A stretch of DNA of 64,000 nt from Nostoc sp. XA010 (GTDB taxonomy: Bacteria > Cyanobacteriota > Cyanobacteriia > Cyanobacteriales > Nostocaceae), in contig NZ_JAIVFX010000031.1 of NCBI RefSeq assembly GCF_020829625.1, positions 1 through 64,000 of the forward strand. The letters run 5' to 3'. Below the pieces are notes generated by a model, which searched no databases, was not told the DNA's origin, and saw nothing but the letters and a program-made list of their open reading frames with translations. Made by a program: the position numbers and the translations under genes. Position 1 is the stretch's first letter; every line of letters begins with the position of its first letter. Of this stretch, positions 51,993 through 60,938 are shown one piece after another.

Positions 51993-52997
51993 TTACGCTG
52001 CCTCTCCTTCGTTGTCTGCTGCTAAGTCTACCTCAGTATCGAAATTTTTCTCTTCTGTGGTCAGTTGCAAGAACACATCTTCTAAGGTAGCGTTAACTCG
52101 CTTCAGTTCATGTAAACCGAATCCTGCCCGCACTAATGTTGTGGCAATATCGCGTCCTGGTTCTTTTCCCGGTTGCGATATTACCCGCAGGTAAGCGCGA
52201 TTTGCCTGCGTTTGATGGCCTCCGGCTGTCGGAATTGATTCTATTAGACTCACACCTGCGACTTTTTGCAATACCTGTTTCGCTAGGGCAGCTTCTCCTT
52301 CTATTTCCAATTCATACCCTGAGCCACCTGTCAACTGAGTCATCAAGTTTTCTGGTGTATTAGTTGCCACAACTTTACCGCGATTGATGATGGCGACGCG
52401 GCTACAAGTCATGCTCACTTCTGGCAGAATGTGTGTGGAAAGAATAATTGTATGAGTACCAGCGAGGCTTTTAATTAAATTCCGCACCTCAATTATTTGT
52501 CGGGGATCGAGTCCAACGGTAGGTTCATCCAAAATGATCGCTGGTGGATCGTGGACGATCGCTTGAGCAATTCCTACTCTTTGGCGGTATCCTTTAGAGA
52601 GTTTGCGAATAATCACCCGTCGCTTATCTTCTAAGTTGCAGCGTTTGATAGCGGCTGTTACCTTGTTGGGGCGATCGCCTGCTGATACTCCCTTAATTCG
52701 GGCGACAAAATGTAAAAATCCCTCCACCGTCATGTCTGGATATAACGGTGGTGTTTCGGGTAAATAACCAATGCGTTGGCGTACAGCCAGGGAATTTTCA
52801 TGGACATCATAGCCAGCAATCCGGGCATTTCCATTGGTTGCCGGTAAATAACCAGCCAGAATCCGCATGGTTGTAGTTTTACCAGCGCCATTGGGGCCCA
52901 ACAACCCTAAAATTTCCCCAGGTTCGACGCTAAAAGTGACATCAGTAATCGCTGGGGTGGAACCGTATATTTTACTTAAATGTTCAACTTCGATCAT
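51993..52997 (-). CDS. ABC transporter ATP-binding protein (GldA/CcmA-like)
   Basis: This encodes 334 residues. Walker A is GPNGAGKTT, the signature is LSKGYRQRVGIAQAIVH, Walker B is IILDEPTVGLDP, and the H-loop is STHILPEV. The C-terminal 110 residues are the usual extension of this ATPase class, ending with LKRVNATLEDVFLQLT and an acidic tail. It drives the adjacent permease. It is the first gene of the operon, with a 690-bp repeat-rich spacer upstream. Confidence 0.93.
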   Translation of the reverse strand: MIEVEHLSKIYGSTPAITDVTFSVEPGEILGLLGPNGAGKTTTMRILAGYLPATNGNARIAGYDVHENSLAVRQRIGYLPETPPLYPDMTVEGFLHFVARIKGVSAGDRPNKVTAAIKRCNLEDKRRVIIRKLSKGYRQRVGIAQAIVHDPPAIILDEPTVGLDPRQIIEVRNLIKSLAGTHTIILSTHILPEVSMTCSRVAIINRGKVVATNTPENLMTQLTGGSGYELEIEGEAALAKQVLQKVAGVSLIESIPTAGGHQTQANRAYLRVISQPGKEPGRDIATTLVRAGFGLHELKRVNATLEDVFLQLTTEEKNFDTEVDLAADNEGEAA

Positions 52998-53239
52998 CGG
53001 TATAGTGGCGATCGCAATTTATAGAATACCCAACAATCTTAGATCACGATATTGGGTATGGGGGATTGGCACTAAGATTCGCTGATAATGGGTAAAGTTC
53101 CTGAAAAACTTAACCACCAAGCAAGCTTTCTTACAAAGGTTGGGGGAAAAATTAAAGCCTTTCTCCTTGTAAGGCTTTGTCAGAGTGAAACTGTCACACT
53201 CTACCGACATTCCACCCAGAACTGAACTTCAGGGCAGAT

Positions 53240-53300
53240 AGCTGAAGTCCACTCAAGTGAACTGAATTGATCATTTAGTCTACTTGAGTGGACTTTAGCT
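53240..53300. repeat. 19-bp inverted repeat
   Basis: AGCTGAAGTCCACTCAAGT (53240-53258) pairs with ACTTGAGTGGACTTTAGCT (53282-53300), one G-U in 19, around a 23-base loop. It has the shape of a small miniature element or hairpin repeat. Confidence 0.7.
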
Positions 53301-53359
53301 ATGAGACTCGGAATTCATTCCGAGGCGGGATAGAAACGCAGTGCGAAATTTATTTAAGC

Positions 53360-53527
53360 GAAACAATTGCATTGTTAGTCAAAATAATCGCATTGTCAGT
53401 CAAAACAATCGCATTGTTAGTCGAAACAATCGCATTGTTAGTCGAAACAATCGCATTGTTAGTCGAAACAATGGCATTGTCAGTCAAAACAATGGCATTG
53501 TTAGCCGAAACAATGCCATTGCAACTC
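53360..53527. repeat. 21-bp minisatellite, seven full copies plus a decayed one
   Basis: The units are GAAACAATCGCATTGTTAGT plus C, with variants in the central CGC/GGC/GCC and at TTAG/TCAG. Each unit contains ACAAT-CGC-ATTGT, a 5-bp inverted repeat. The period equals that of the minisatellite at 32141-32413, but the sequence is unrelated. Confidence 0.95.
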
Positions 53528-53585
53528 TAAAAGACTTGTGTGTACCTGACTTTTCACGTTATGTAGGAAAGCTAACGATTAACCT

Positions 53586-53672
53586 AACCCCCTAACCCCC
53601 TTCCCGACGCGGGAAGGGGGGAAATTCAAAGTCTCTCCTTTTAGGAGAGAGACTTTGAGAGAGTTTTTTCAA
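53586..53672 (-). terminator. Paired hairpins downstream of flv2
   Basis: CCCCCTTCCC-GACGC-GGGAAGGGGG (about 53599-53624) and CAAAGTCTCTCC-TTTTA-GGAGAGAGACTTTG (about 53630-53661) are two stems beyond the flv2 stop on the minus strand. Neither has a strong U tract; both belong to repeat types common in Nostoc spacers, so terminator function is likely but not certain. Confidence 0.5.
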
Positions 53673-53690
53673 ATACTGTGAAAAGTCAGC

Positions 53691-55427
53691 TTAATAATAG
53701 CTGCCTGATTTACGATGTTCTAAAGCAGTGACACCTTCATTTTCCAACACTTCACCGTGATCGATGACGGCATAAATTAACCATCTATCGCCGCATTCAA
53801 GCTGATTTTGCACCGTACATTCTAAATAGGCTAATGCCTCATTCAAAATCAAACAACCATTAAAAGCAGTTTTCGTGTCAAGGTTTGCAAAAGGATTATC
53901 TCCTAAAGTGCTATGACGAGAAAAATAGCGTCGCACATTTCTTCCTTCTTTGAGGATATTCAGCACAAATTTATCACCAGGATGATGCATTAAATCTGCA
54001 TTTTGCTCATTAGCGATCGCAATCATAATTCCTGGCGGGTTAAAAGTTGCCTGCGATACCCAAGAAGTTAAAACCCCTTTGTGAGTTTCTTCATCACGAG
54101 TTGTCACAACACACAGAGAACCAATGATCCGCCCCACAGCTTGTTCAGTACGATCTACATGGGCTTCTGTCACAACCTGGCGGGAAGAACGCAGTTTTTT
54201 GGTTTTCTTCAAGTTTTGGGCAAAGAAAGCACCTGCTTCTTGACACTGCTGAAGAATCTCAGGAGTCGGACTGAAACGCACCCGAATTGTTTCAAATCCT
54301 AGTTGATAATTAGCATCTTTGAGCTTGCTTTCGATTAAATCTATTGCCTCGCCACTCCAACCATAAGAACCAAACACCCCTGCTAACTTAGTTTTAGCCG
54401 CCACTGAGAGAACTATTCCTAAAGCAGTTTGAATTTGAGTAGGTGCATGTCCGCCTAAAGTAGGTGAACCGATAATCAAGCCATGGCAAGTTTCTACAAT
54501 GCGGTTAATCTCGGCAGAATCGGCTAGTTCACAGTTGATTGATTCTACATTAACTCCATTTTGGATCAAACCTTGAGCGATCGCATTCGCCAGAATTGCT
54601 GTATTTCCATAAGCAGAAGCATAAAGCAAAGCAACACTTAACTCTTGAGATTTTTGCCCTTGACACCATTGACGGTAATCATAAGTAAAGCGGCTGAGGC
54701 TGTAACGCACAACTGGCCCGTGTGCTGGGGCGTAACATCTGGCTCCCAAAACTGACAATTTATCTAAAGCTACTTCAACTTGTTTGGCTTGGGGTGCATG
54801 GAGACATTCAAAATAGTAACGACGTTCCGCATCTAATCCCTTCCAATCTTCATCAAACAAGGTATCTTCGCAAATATGAGCGCCAAAAAGTTTGTCTGTG
54901 TAGAGTATTTTTGTAGCGGAATCATAAGTACAAAGTCCATCCGCCCAACGGGGAGTTGGTACAGTGATAAATGATAAATGATGTTCTTGTCCTAAATCTA
55001 GAGTATCCCCCGATCGCACCACTTGAATACGTGACTCCAATTCGGGAAAGGCGGTTTTGAGAGCATTGGCGGCGGGGCGAGAACAAATTAGAGTAGCTTG
55101 AGGAACTTGAGAGAGCAATACTTGCAGAGTTGCGCTGCGGTTTGGGTTGACATGACCGAGAACAATGTAATCTAGGGTAGTGAAATCTAAATGTTGTGCA
55201 AGTTGCTGAAGGTAAATTTCGGTAAAAGATTCGCCAGGAGGGTCAATTAAAGCCTTTTTATCAGCTTGAATCAGATAAGAATTCGCTGTAGTTCCCCGTT
55301 GGCGGGAATACTCCACCTCAAATTTTAATCTGTCCCAAGTCCGCGATCGTAGTATCAGAGTATTTTTACCAATTTCAACAACTTGTACATCTCTGCTATG
55401 GTTGGGCGTTAATGTGGCAGCAGACAT
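53691..55427 (-). CDS. flv2: Flavodiiron protein Flv2-type
   Basis: This encodes 578 residues from the ATG at 55427, which has AGAGG eight bases before it; upstream codons to 55481 come from a heptamer repeat. Order: lactamase-like diiron domain, flavodoxin domain (VALLYASAYGNTAILANAIA), flavin reductase domain (VLTSWVSQATFNPPGIMIAI). The diiron ligand motif reads GHVNPNRSA instead of the canonical H-x-E-x-D-H, as in the Flv1/Flv2 branch, which works as a heterodimer partner. With flv4 and the membrane protein it forms the flv4-sll0218-flv2 operon protecting photosystem II. Confidence 0.9.
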   Translation of the reverse strand: MSAATLTPNHSRDVQVVEIGKNTLILRSRTWDRLKFEVEYSRQRGTTANSYLIQADKKALIDPPGESFTEIYLQQLAQHLDFTTLDYIVLGHVNPNRSATLQVLLSQVPQATLICSRPAANALKTAFPELESRIQVVRSGDTLDLGQEHHLSFITVPTPRWADGLCTYDSATKILYTDKLFGAHICEDTLFDEDWKGLDAERRYYFECLHAPQAKQVEVALDKLSVLGARCYAPAHGPVVRYSLSRFTYDYRQWCQGQKSQELSVALLYASAYGNTAILANAIAQGLIQNGVNVESINCELADSAEINRIVETCHGLIIGSPTLGGHAPTQIQTALGIVLSVAAKTKLAGVFGSYGWSGEAIDLIESKLKDANYQLGFETIRVRFSPTPEILQQCQEAGAFFAQNLKKTKKLRSSRQVVTEAHVDRTEQAVGRIIGSLCVVTTRDEETHKGVLTSWVSQATFNPPGIMIAIANEQNADLMHHPGDKFVLNILKEGRNVRRYFSRHSTLGDNPFANLDTKTAFNGCLILNEALAYLECTVQNQLECGDRWLIYAVIDHGEVLENEGVTALEHRKSGSYY

Positions 55428-55436
55428 AATAACCTC

Positions 55437-55535
55437 TGTTAATAATGGGGAATTGGGCATTGGGCATTGAGAATTGGGCATTGGGCATTGGTTATTATCC
55501 TTGTCTCCCTCATCTCCCCACTCCCCACTCCCTAT
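55437..55535. repeat. TTGGGCA heptamer repeat and CTCCCCA-type repeat
   Basis: Tandem TTGGGCA units (GGGCATTGGGCATTGAGAAT and onward) followed by CTCCCCACTCCCCACTCCC fill the gap between the sll0218-like gene and flv2. They create a false N-terminal extension of flv2. Confidence 0.8.
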
Positions 55536-55537
55536 TT

Positions 55538-56050
55538 TTAATGACCATTGTTTTGTATTAATTCAGACTTGGCTCGGCTTCTATAGCGTTTAGATACTTC
55601 TTGTTCGGGATCGATACCTTCAAAGGTAGGGGGTAGCCAAACTCGGAGGAACAATAGTACTCCCAGGACTAATAAAAAGGCACAAGTTGCTAAAACTTGA
55701 CTCCAACTTGTTTCTAGAACACCTTTAACAATGACTTCTCGCAAGGCGGAAACGATGGAAACTTCAACAGCTACCCCAATAGATACTCGATGTTCCTGTA
55801 GATAAATAATCAGCAGTCGGAATAGCTCAACTAAGATAAGTAAAAAGAGAATATCGGCAGTAACAGCATGAAAATCTAAAGGTGGAAGCAAGGAAAGAAA
55901 CATATCTCTCACCTGAAGCACCATGAAGCTAAATAAACCGATACACAAAGAAATTACAATTATATCTTGGATAAATTCCAAGGTTCGCACAACGCGCCCA
56001 CGATTGATTTCGTACATGCTAATCGGGGTATTTTCAACAGATTTATACAT
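55538..56050 (-). CDS. Sll0218-like (PsiE-type) membrane protein of the flv4-2 operon
   Basis: This encodes 170 residues from the ATG at 56050 (MYKSVENTPISMYEINRGRV); earlier ATGs at 56110 and others lie in a G-rich repeat-like stretch. About four membrane helices are present (DIIVISLCIGLFSFMVLQV, ILFLLILVELFRLLIIYL, LATCAFLLVLGVLLFLRVWL), with the PsiE-family pattern. In Synechocystis Sll0218 lies between flv4 and flv2, sits in the thylakoid and stabilises photosystem II. Gene order here is the same, which is the main support. Confidence 0.85.
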   Translation of the reverse strand: MYKSVENTPISMYEINRGRVVRTLEFIQDIIVISLCIGLFSFMVLQVRDMFLSLLPPLDFHAVTADILFLLILVELFRLLIIYLQEHRVSIGVAVEVSIVSALREVIVKGVLETSWSQVLATCAFLLVLGVLLFLRVWLPPTFEGIDPEQEVSKRYRSRAKSELIQNNGH

Positions 56051-56118
56051 AGTTGTTGGGAGTAGGGAAGTGGGAGAATGCGGGCAGGGAATAGAGGAGC
56101 TTAATGACAAATCACTAT

Positions 56119-57849
56119 TTAGTAATGATTACCAATTTTGCGGTGATGGGCAGCAGTAAGTGCATGTAGGTTGGCAACTCTTCCAGTTTGGACTGTGCTA
56201 TAAATTACCCAATGATCTCCACAATCCATGCGGCTAGTAATTTCACATTCCATGTAAGCCAAAGCTTCAGCTAAAACGGGCGATTCATTTTTCGCTGGAT
56301 ATGTTTTCACTCCAGCAAAGCGGTCTGCACCAGGAGCAAAACGTTTCAGAAAATGTTTCATTAATCCTTGATATTTGCCTTCTTCTAAAACGTTTAAGAC
56401 AAAGCGATCGCCAACGTGCATCAAAGATTCAATTGCCCGATCTTTGGATACTGCGATCGCTACTCCTAAAGGCTCAAGACTCGCTTGTGTCACCCAAGAA
56501 GCAAACATTGCACTCTGAACTTCTCCTTTTTTGGCGGTGATAATATACAATCCTGTGCTAATCCGCCCTAAAGCTTTCTCTAGCTCGGTATTGATAGATT
56601 TAATTTGTTTAATGGTGCGATCGCGGGTCAACCATTGACCCATATCTGTCCCCGCTTCATCACAAAGTTGTTCCGTTGCTTGAGTAGGAATTTCCTTAAT
56701 TAAAATAGGAGGAAAAGCTTCAGTTAATCCCAGTTCTTGAAACTTATTACGTAAAGGATAAACAGGTTCATCTTCTCCACCTCCTGACTCTAATAAACCA
56801 ATCGCTTGCTTCTTGTGAACAGCAGCTAAAATTGTACTTAAAGCAGCTTGAGCCATCACCGAAGATTGGGCTGGCATTGCAATTACCAAACCAGAGGCTT
56901 GTGCAACTAATTCTCGAACTTCTTGAGGCTCGGCACTATTGAGGTCTACTAATTCTACTGCCACCCCTGTTTTCGCGCATCCATGTGCTATAGAACGGAC
57001 TAAATGCTCGCTATGCCCATAATCTTCAACATAAAGTAGAGCCACTAATGTCTCTGTTTTTGCTTGTTCTAAACTCCAGTTTTGATAGCGTCCGAGCCAT
57101 TCGGAGATATAGTGTTGTAATAAAGGGCCATGTCCCGTGGCAACTGTTCTTATATCTAACTTTTCAATCCGCTTTAAAGCTGCCAAAACAGATCGGGCAT
57201 TGGGGCCCATGAGGCAATCATAGTAATAGTGAAAATCTTCCTCTATTAAAGTAATATTTTCATCATAGGTGTGGTCATCACAGTAGTGCATCCCAAACAC
57301 ATCGCAAGTGTAGAGAGTGCAAGTTTTGTGGTCATAAGTCAATATTGTGTCAGGCCAGTGTAAGTTAGGTGCAGAGATAAATTCTAATTCGTGTCCGTTA
57401 CCTAAATCTAATCGCTCTCCACTTTTCACCTGCATTGATTTAAAAGGCTGGTGAACCATATTTTCTAAAAATTGAATAGCCACCTTTGCACCAACAACAG
57501 TAATGCAGGGAGCTAATTGCAAAATATCTTTGACTAAGCCACTGTGGTCTGGTTCCGTATGGCTGATAATTAAGTAATCTATCTTAGCCGGATCAATTAA
57601 TCCCGCCACTACCTCAAGATATAATTCCTCAAATTTGCGGTGAGATGTGTCAACTAAAGCAACTTTTTCTCCCTGAATTAAGAAAGAATTATAGGTTGTA
57701 CCATTCCGTAAACCAAACTCGATATCAAAACGTTCTCTATCCCAGTCGAGACAACGAATAGCAGTCGTTTCAGGAGCAATTTCGACAGTTTCAATCGTCA
57801 AACGTCCTGGATTGGGAATAACTTGAGCAAGCTGTGTGAGTGCAACCAT
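56119..57849 (-). CDS. flv4: Flavodiiron protein Flv4-type
   Basis: This encodes 576 residues with a GGAGAAAAGAAATG start context. Order: lactamase-like domain, flavodoxin domain (VALLYVEDYGHSEHLVRSIA), flavin reductase domain (FASWVTQASLEPLGVAIAVS). The diiron ligands are canonical (SHTEPDHSG, then DVFGMHYCDDH), unlike in Flv2. Flv4 works with Flv2 to divert electrons from the PSII acceptor side; expression in other cyanobacteria rises at low CO2 and high light. It is the first gene of the three-gene operon. Confidence 0.92.
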   Translation of the reverse strand: MVALTQLAQVIPNPGRLTIETVEIAPETTAIRCLDWDRERFDIEFGLRNGTTYNSFLIQGEKVALVDTSHRKFEELYLEVVAGLIDPAKIDYLIISHTEPDHSGLVKDILQLAPCITVVGAKVAIQFLENMVHQPFKSMQVKSGERLDLGNGHELEFISAPNLHWPDTILTYDHKTCTLYTCDVFGMHYCDDHTYDENITLIEEDFHYYYDCLMGPNARSVLAALKRIEKLDIRTVATGHGPLLQHYISEWLGRYQNWSLEQAKTETLVALLYVEDYGHSEHLVRSIAHGCAKTGVAVELVDLNSAEPQEVRELVAQASGLVIAMPAQSSVMAQAALSTILAAVHKKQAIGLLESGGGEDEPVYPLRNKFQELGLTEAFPPILIKEIPTQATEQLCDEAGTDMGQWLTRDRTIKQIKSINTELEKALGRISTGLYIITAKKGEVQSAMFASWVTQASLEPLGVAIAVSKDRAIESLMHVGDRFVLNVLEEGKYQGLMKHFLKRFAPGADRFAGVKTYPAKNESPVLAEALAYMECEITSRMDCGDHWVIYSTVQTGRVANLHALTAAHHRKIGNHY

Positions 57850-57984
57850 TTCTTTTCTCCATAAAGAATATTATTTGGAGCGAGTGTTATGTTCCTTATA
57901 TTCACCTGAAATCCTCAATTAGTAAAATGCCAATTTCTAAAGCTAATCATCAGAAAGAGTTATTCTTTATTTTGATTGAGCTAC

Positions 57985-58001
57985 CATTGAGTTACTCAAT
58001 G
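57985..58001. promoter_or_regulatory. Perfect palindrome between flv4 and the PLP-enzyme gene
   Basis: CATTGAGT-T-ACTCAATG is an 8-bp perfect inverted repeat around one base, in the 220-bp divergent promoter region. It fits a LysR-type T-N11-A box. In Synechocystis the LysR regulator NdhR controls flv4-2, but the full NdhR motif was not found here. Confidence 0.5.
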
Positions 58002-58069
58002 TTTATCATTAGTTTTATGTTCAATAATGAACGTGAGAGAATGTCAAATATAAGTTATGATTTTTAGGG

Positions 58070-59029
58070 ATGTCGTTAATATTTCTTCCTCCTCCTCTAC
58101 AGCAAATCAATAGCGAAATTGCCCGTAACGCTGGTGTTGATTTGTATGTGCTGCGCCTCGATCTGATGCACCCGTGGGTTAACGGCAATAAATGGTTCAA
58201 GCTGAAATACAACCTTTTGGAGGCCAAGGAGAAAGATTTCACGACGTTGCTAACCTTTGGCGGCGCTTATTCCAATCATATCTATGCAACTGCGGCGGCT
58301 GGTAGTCTTTTCGGTTTTCGTACCATTGGTGTAATTCGTGGCGAGGAGAGGCTACCATTGAACCGGACGCTGAGTTTTGCTGTACAACAGGGTATGCAGC
58401 TTGTGTATCTGAACCGCGAGATGTATCGAGAGCGCAACACACCAGAGTTAGAAGAATATCTGCAACAACGCTTCGGCGAGGTGTTTATCATTCCCGAAGG
58501 CGGGAGTAATTTAAATGGTGTGCGCGGGTGTACAGAGATAATTGCTGATGCGATGCCTACGGCTGGCTATGCCTACGCATTTGATCATATATGCGTAGCT
58601 TGCGGTACAGCTACCACACTAGCAGGTATTGCGCTTTCGTTGCATCAAGGACAAAGAGCGATCGCTTTTCCAGTATTGAAAAATGGCGCATTTCTCGCAC
58701 AAGAAATCGAAAGTTTGTTGACAAATTACCTCGCCTCTGGTTTAGCCACACCATATAGTTCTCCCGCTTCCTGGGAATTGGTATGTGATTACCACTTCGG
58801 CGGCTATGCAAAGGTGAACAACGATCTGCTATTTTTCAGTCAGCAGTTCACAGAAGAACATGGTGTACCCCTCGATTACGTATATACCGCCAAAATGTTT
58901 TACGGAGTGATGGATTTACTAAAGCAGGGATTTTTTAGTAAAGGCAACTCATTACTGCTAGTACACACAGGCGGCTTACAGGGCAACGTTGGCATGGAAG
59001 AAAGGTTGCAGAGATTTTCTAAAAATTGA
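58070..59029 (+). CDS. PLP-dependent D-cysteine desulfhydrase/ACC deaminase family enzyme
   Basis: This encodes 319 residues. The PLP lysine lies in MHPWVNGNKWFKLKYNLLEA (about 29-48), the substrate region is LLTFGGAYSNHIYATAAAGS, and phosphate binding is VACGTATTLAGIAL. The family acts on D-cysteine, ACC or related amino acids; the specificity is not determined. About residues 161-170 (AMPTAGYAYA) are encoded by a 30-nt family A repeat in frame, next to a catalytic-domain strand. It is divergent from flv4. Confidence 0.88.
   Translation: MSLIFLPPPLQQINSEIARNAGVDLYVLRLDLMHPWVNGNKWFKLKYNLLEAKEKDFTTLLTFGGAYSNHIYATAAAGSLFGFRTIGVIRGEERLPLNRTLSFAVQQGMQLVYLNREMYRERNTPELEEYLQQRFGEVFIIPEGGSNLNGVRGCTEIIADAMPTAGYAYAFDHICVACGTATTLAGIALSLHQGQRAIAFPVLKNGAFLAQEIESLLTNYLASGLATPYSSPASWELVCDYHFGGYAKVNNDLLFFSQQFTEEHGVPLDYVYTAKMFYGVMDLLKQGFFSKGNSLLLVHTGGLQGNVGMEERLQRFSKN
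58550..58579. repeat. Short interspersed repeat, family A, in frame inside the PLP-enzyme gene
   Basis: GCGATGCCTACGGCTGGCTA then TGCCTACGCA matches the copies at 374-401 and in cheA (36063-36092). It adds exactly ten codons. Confidence 0.85.
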
Positions 59030-59137
59030 GTTGCTACTTAATTAAATATCAGTTAGTCTTGTATGGAATTTTACTAAATTAAGTGAAATTCACACACAAA
59101 TCTTGATATTAACTCAAAGTTAAGTAAGGTTAATTTA

Positions 59138-60925
59138 ATGTCTACATACACCGATCGCATTCAGCCAACTAATTCTGCCATTACTACCTATTTGGATAAT
59201 CTCTTAGCTAGAAAGTATCAAATTCCGACTTTTCAACGAGATATTGTCTGGGAGAAAGAGAATGTAAAAAAGCTCTGGGATAGTATTTATAAGTTTTACC
59301 CTTTAGGAAGTATTTTAATTTGGAAAACTAGTACCAAGCTTGAAAGTCATAGAGAAATAGGGGGTATTAAGCTTGCTGACGATTTTTCCTCTACCGAATA
59401 CCAATATATTTTAGATGGACAACAAAGAACAACAGCCCTTCTAACCTCAATATATGGGGATAAGAATAATATTTATTGTAAAAATAAGTTTAACCCAGCG
59501 CTATATGTAGACTTGACTATTAAATTTACTGATGCTACAGATGATACAAGTTATATCGAAAGATTTCTATTTTGGGATGAGATAAATGATAACAATGGGC
59601 AAAATAAATTAAACAAAGCTAAAAATAAACGTTATGAGGAAAAGCTGATCGTCAAGTTAGAAGATATTAAAAATGATTATGGCAATATTGAAAGAAATCT
59701 TCATAAAGGTGGCTATGGTGACTTTGAGCATCCCTATAGACAACAGCTAGCGAAATGTAAAGAAGTTTTAGATAATTATAGAATGTCCTTCATTGAGTTA
59801 CGAGGTATTGAAGTTGCAGAAGTATGCCAAATATTTGAGCGAATTAATCAAGCTGGCAAACCTTTGAATATCTTTGATATTGTGGTAGCTAAGACTTTTC
59901 GGATTGAGGACAAAAAGAATAACATTTCTGGGTTTTACCTTCGTGAATTGATTAATAGTTTTAGAGAGTCTATTACTAGCAGTCTGTATACAAGCGTTGA
60001 TGACTGGACATTACTTCAGATGCTAGCTGTAGTAGTAAAACTTGAATTTCCCAATGCAGGGATACAAAATATTACTGATATGTATCTTAATAAGCTAAAA
60101 ACAGAACATATTGAAGCTGTATGGTCTAATTTCCAGACAGCAATCGCTAATACTTTTAAATTTTTTGATAATTGTTTGCATATCAAGGGGCCAAAATTAA
60201 TCCCTTCCCGATATCTATATCTGACTATAACAGCATATTTTTATCGTAATATTAAACCCAATTACAGTTTTTTAGAAAAGTATTTTTGGTATTATTGTTT
60301 TCACAATGAAGATTTGCTCTCTAATACTACCCATCTTTGGCAACATATAGAATTTATTAATCAAGAAAAAACTAATAATACTTACTCATTCAATCAGTTT
60401 AATATTGATAAAAATCAGCTAAAAAAATCATTTTACAGTTCTAGAGGTCGTTTATCCAGAGCGATTCTATCACTTTATGCGAACCATGAGCCAAAGGATT
60501 GGGCAAAACCTCATCAATATATTTTATCTGATGTTTATTATCTGCTAACAGATAAGCCTAACTTGCACCACATATTTCCGGTTAACTTTATTAAACAAAG
60601 TGGCATTGCTAGTCAAATAGAATGTGACAGCTTGATGAATATTGCGTATCTGTCTCAAATAACTAATTTGAAAATTAGCGATAAAAATCCATTAGATTAT
60701 CTCAAAGAATATGACAACCCTGGTTTAGAGGCAGTCCTACGCTCTCATGTTATACCAACGATTATTCTTGAATGGTCAAGAGCCGATGCACTTCCTGAAA
60801 ACGCCCTAACAATGTTTATTGAAGAAAGAATAAACCTCTTATTAGAGGCTTTGAGGCTCAAGTTAGAAGGGATTGAATTTAATGTTTTTGATATGAGCAA
60901 TCGCACAGATAATATATATCCCTAA
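59138..60925 (+). CDS. DUF262 protein with C-terminal HNH-like (DUF1524) domain
   Basis: This encodes 595 residues. The N-terminal DUF262 ParB-like region has YQIPTFQRDIVWEKENVKKL, YPLGSILIWKT and YILDGQQRTTALLTSIYG (the DGQQR loop near residue 92). The C-terminus carries NLHHIFPVNFIKQSG near 476, the H-H-I-F-P nuclease motif of DUF1524. This architecture is that of GmrSD/type IV-like nucleases that attack modified DNA, so phage defence is likely but unproven. It is a single gene with its own terminator, and is AT-richer than its neighbours. Confidence 0.87.
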   Translation: MSTYTDRIQPTNSAITTYLDNLLARKYQIPTFQRDIVWEKENVKKLWDSIYKFYPLGSILIWKTSTKLESHREIGGIKLADDFSSTEYQYILDGQQRTTALLTSIYGDKNNIYCKNKFNPALYVDLTIKFTDATDDTSYIERFLFWDEINDNNGQNKLNKAKNKRYEEKLIVKLEDIKNDYGNIERNLHKGGYGDFEHPYRQQLAKCKEVLDNYRMSFIELRGIEVAEVCQIFERINQAGKPLNIFDIVVAKTFRIEDKKNNISGFYLRELINSFRESITSSLYTSVDDWTLLQMLAVVVKLEFPNAGIQNITDMYLNKLKTEHIEAVWSNFQTAIANTFKFFDNCLHIKGPKLIPSRYLYLTITAYFYRNIKPNYSFLEKYFWYYCFHNEDLLSNTTHLWQHIEFINQEKTNNTYSFNQFNIDKNQLKKSFYSSRGRLSRAILSLYANHEPKDWAKPHQYILSDVYYLLTDKPNLHHIFPVNFIKQSGIASQIECDSLMNIAYLSQITNLKISDKNPLDYLKEYDNPGLEAVLRSHVIPTIILEWSRADALPENALTMFIEERINLLLEALRLKLEGIEFNVFDMSNRTDNIYP

Positions 60926-60938
60926 ATAAAAGATAACA

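Larger units (their letters stand above)
52998..53690. other. Repeat-rich spacer between the Gld-type operon and flv2
   Basis: No gene was seen. It holds a long inverted repeat (53240-53300), a 21-bp minisatellite (53360-53527), a GC-rich hairpin (53586-53625) and a second hairpin (53629-53664). The short open frames over the minisatellite are repeat artefacts. Confidence 0.8.

Noticed and set aside
53360..53527. Possible CRISPR array or coding repeat
   Set aside because: There are no spacers; open frames on the plus strand exist only because the period is a multiple of three.
55428..55481. N-terminal extension of flv2
   Set aside because: It is encoded by a TTGGGCA heptamer repeat; the ATG at 55427 has a ribosome-binding site and a family-like start.
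57985..58060. Full NdhR/CcmR motif upstream of flv4
   Set aside because: Only TCAATG half-sites were found; the partner half at N10 is absent.
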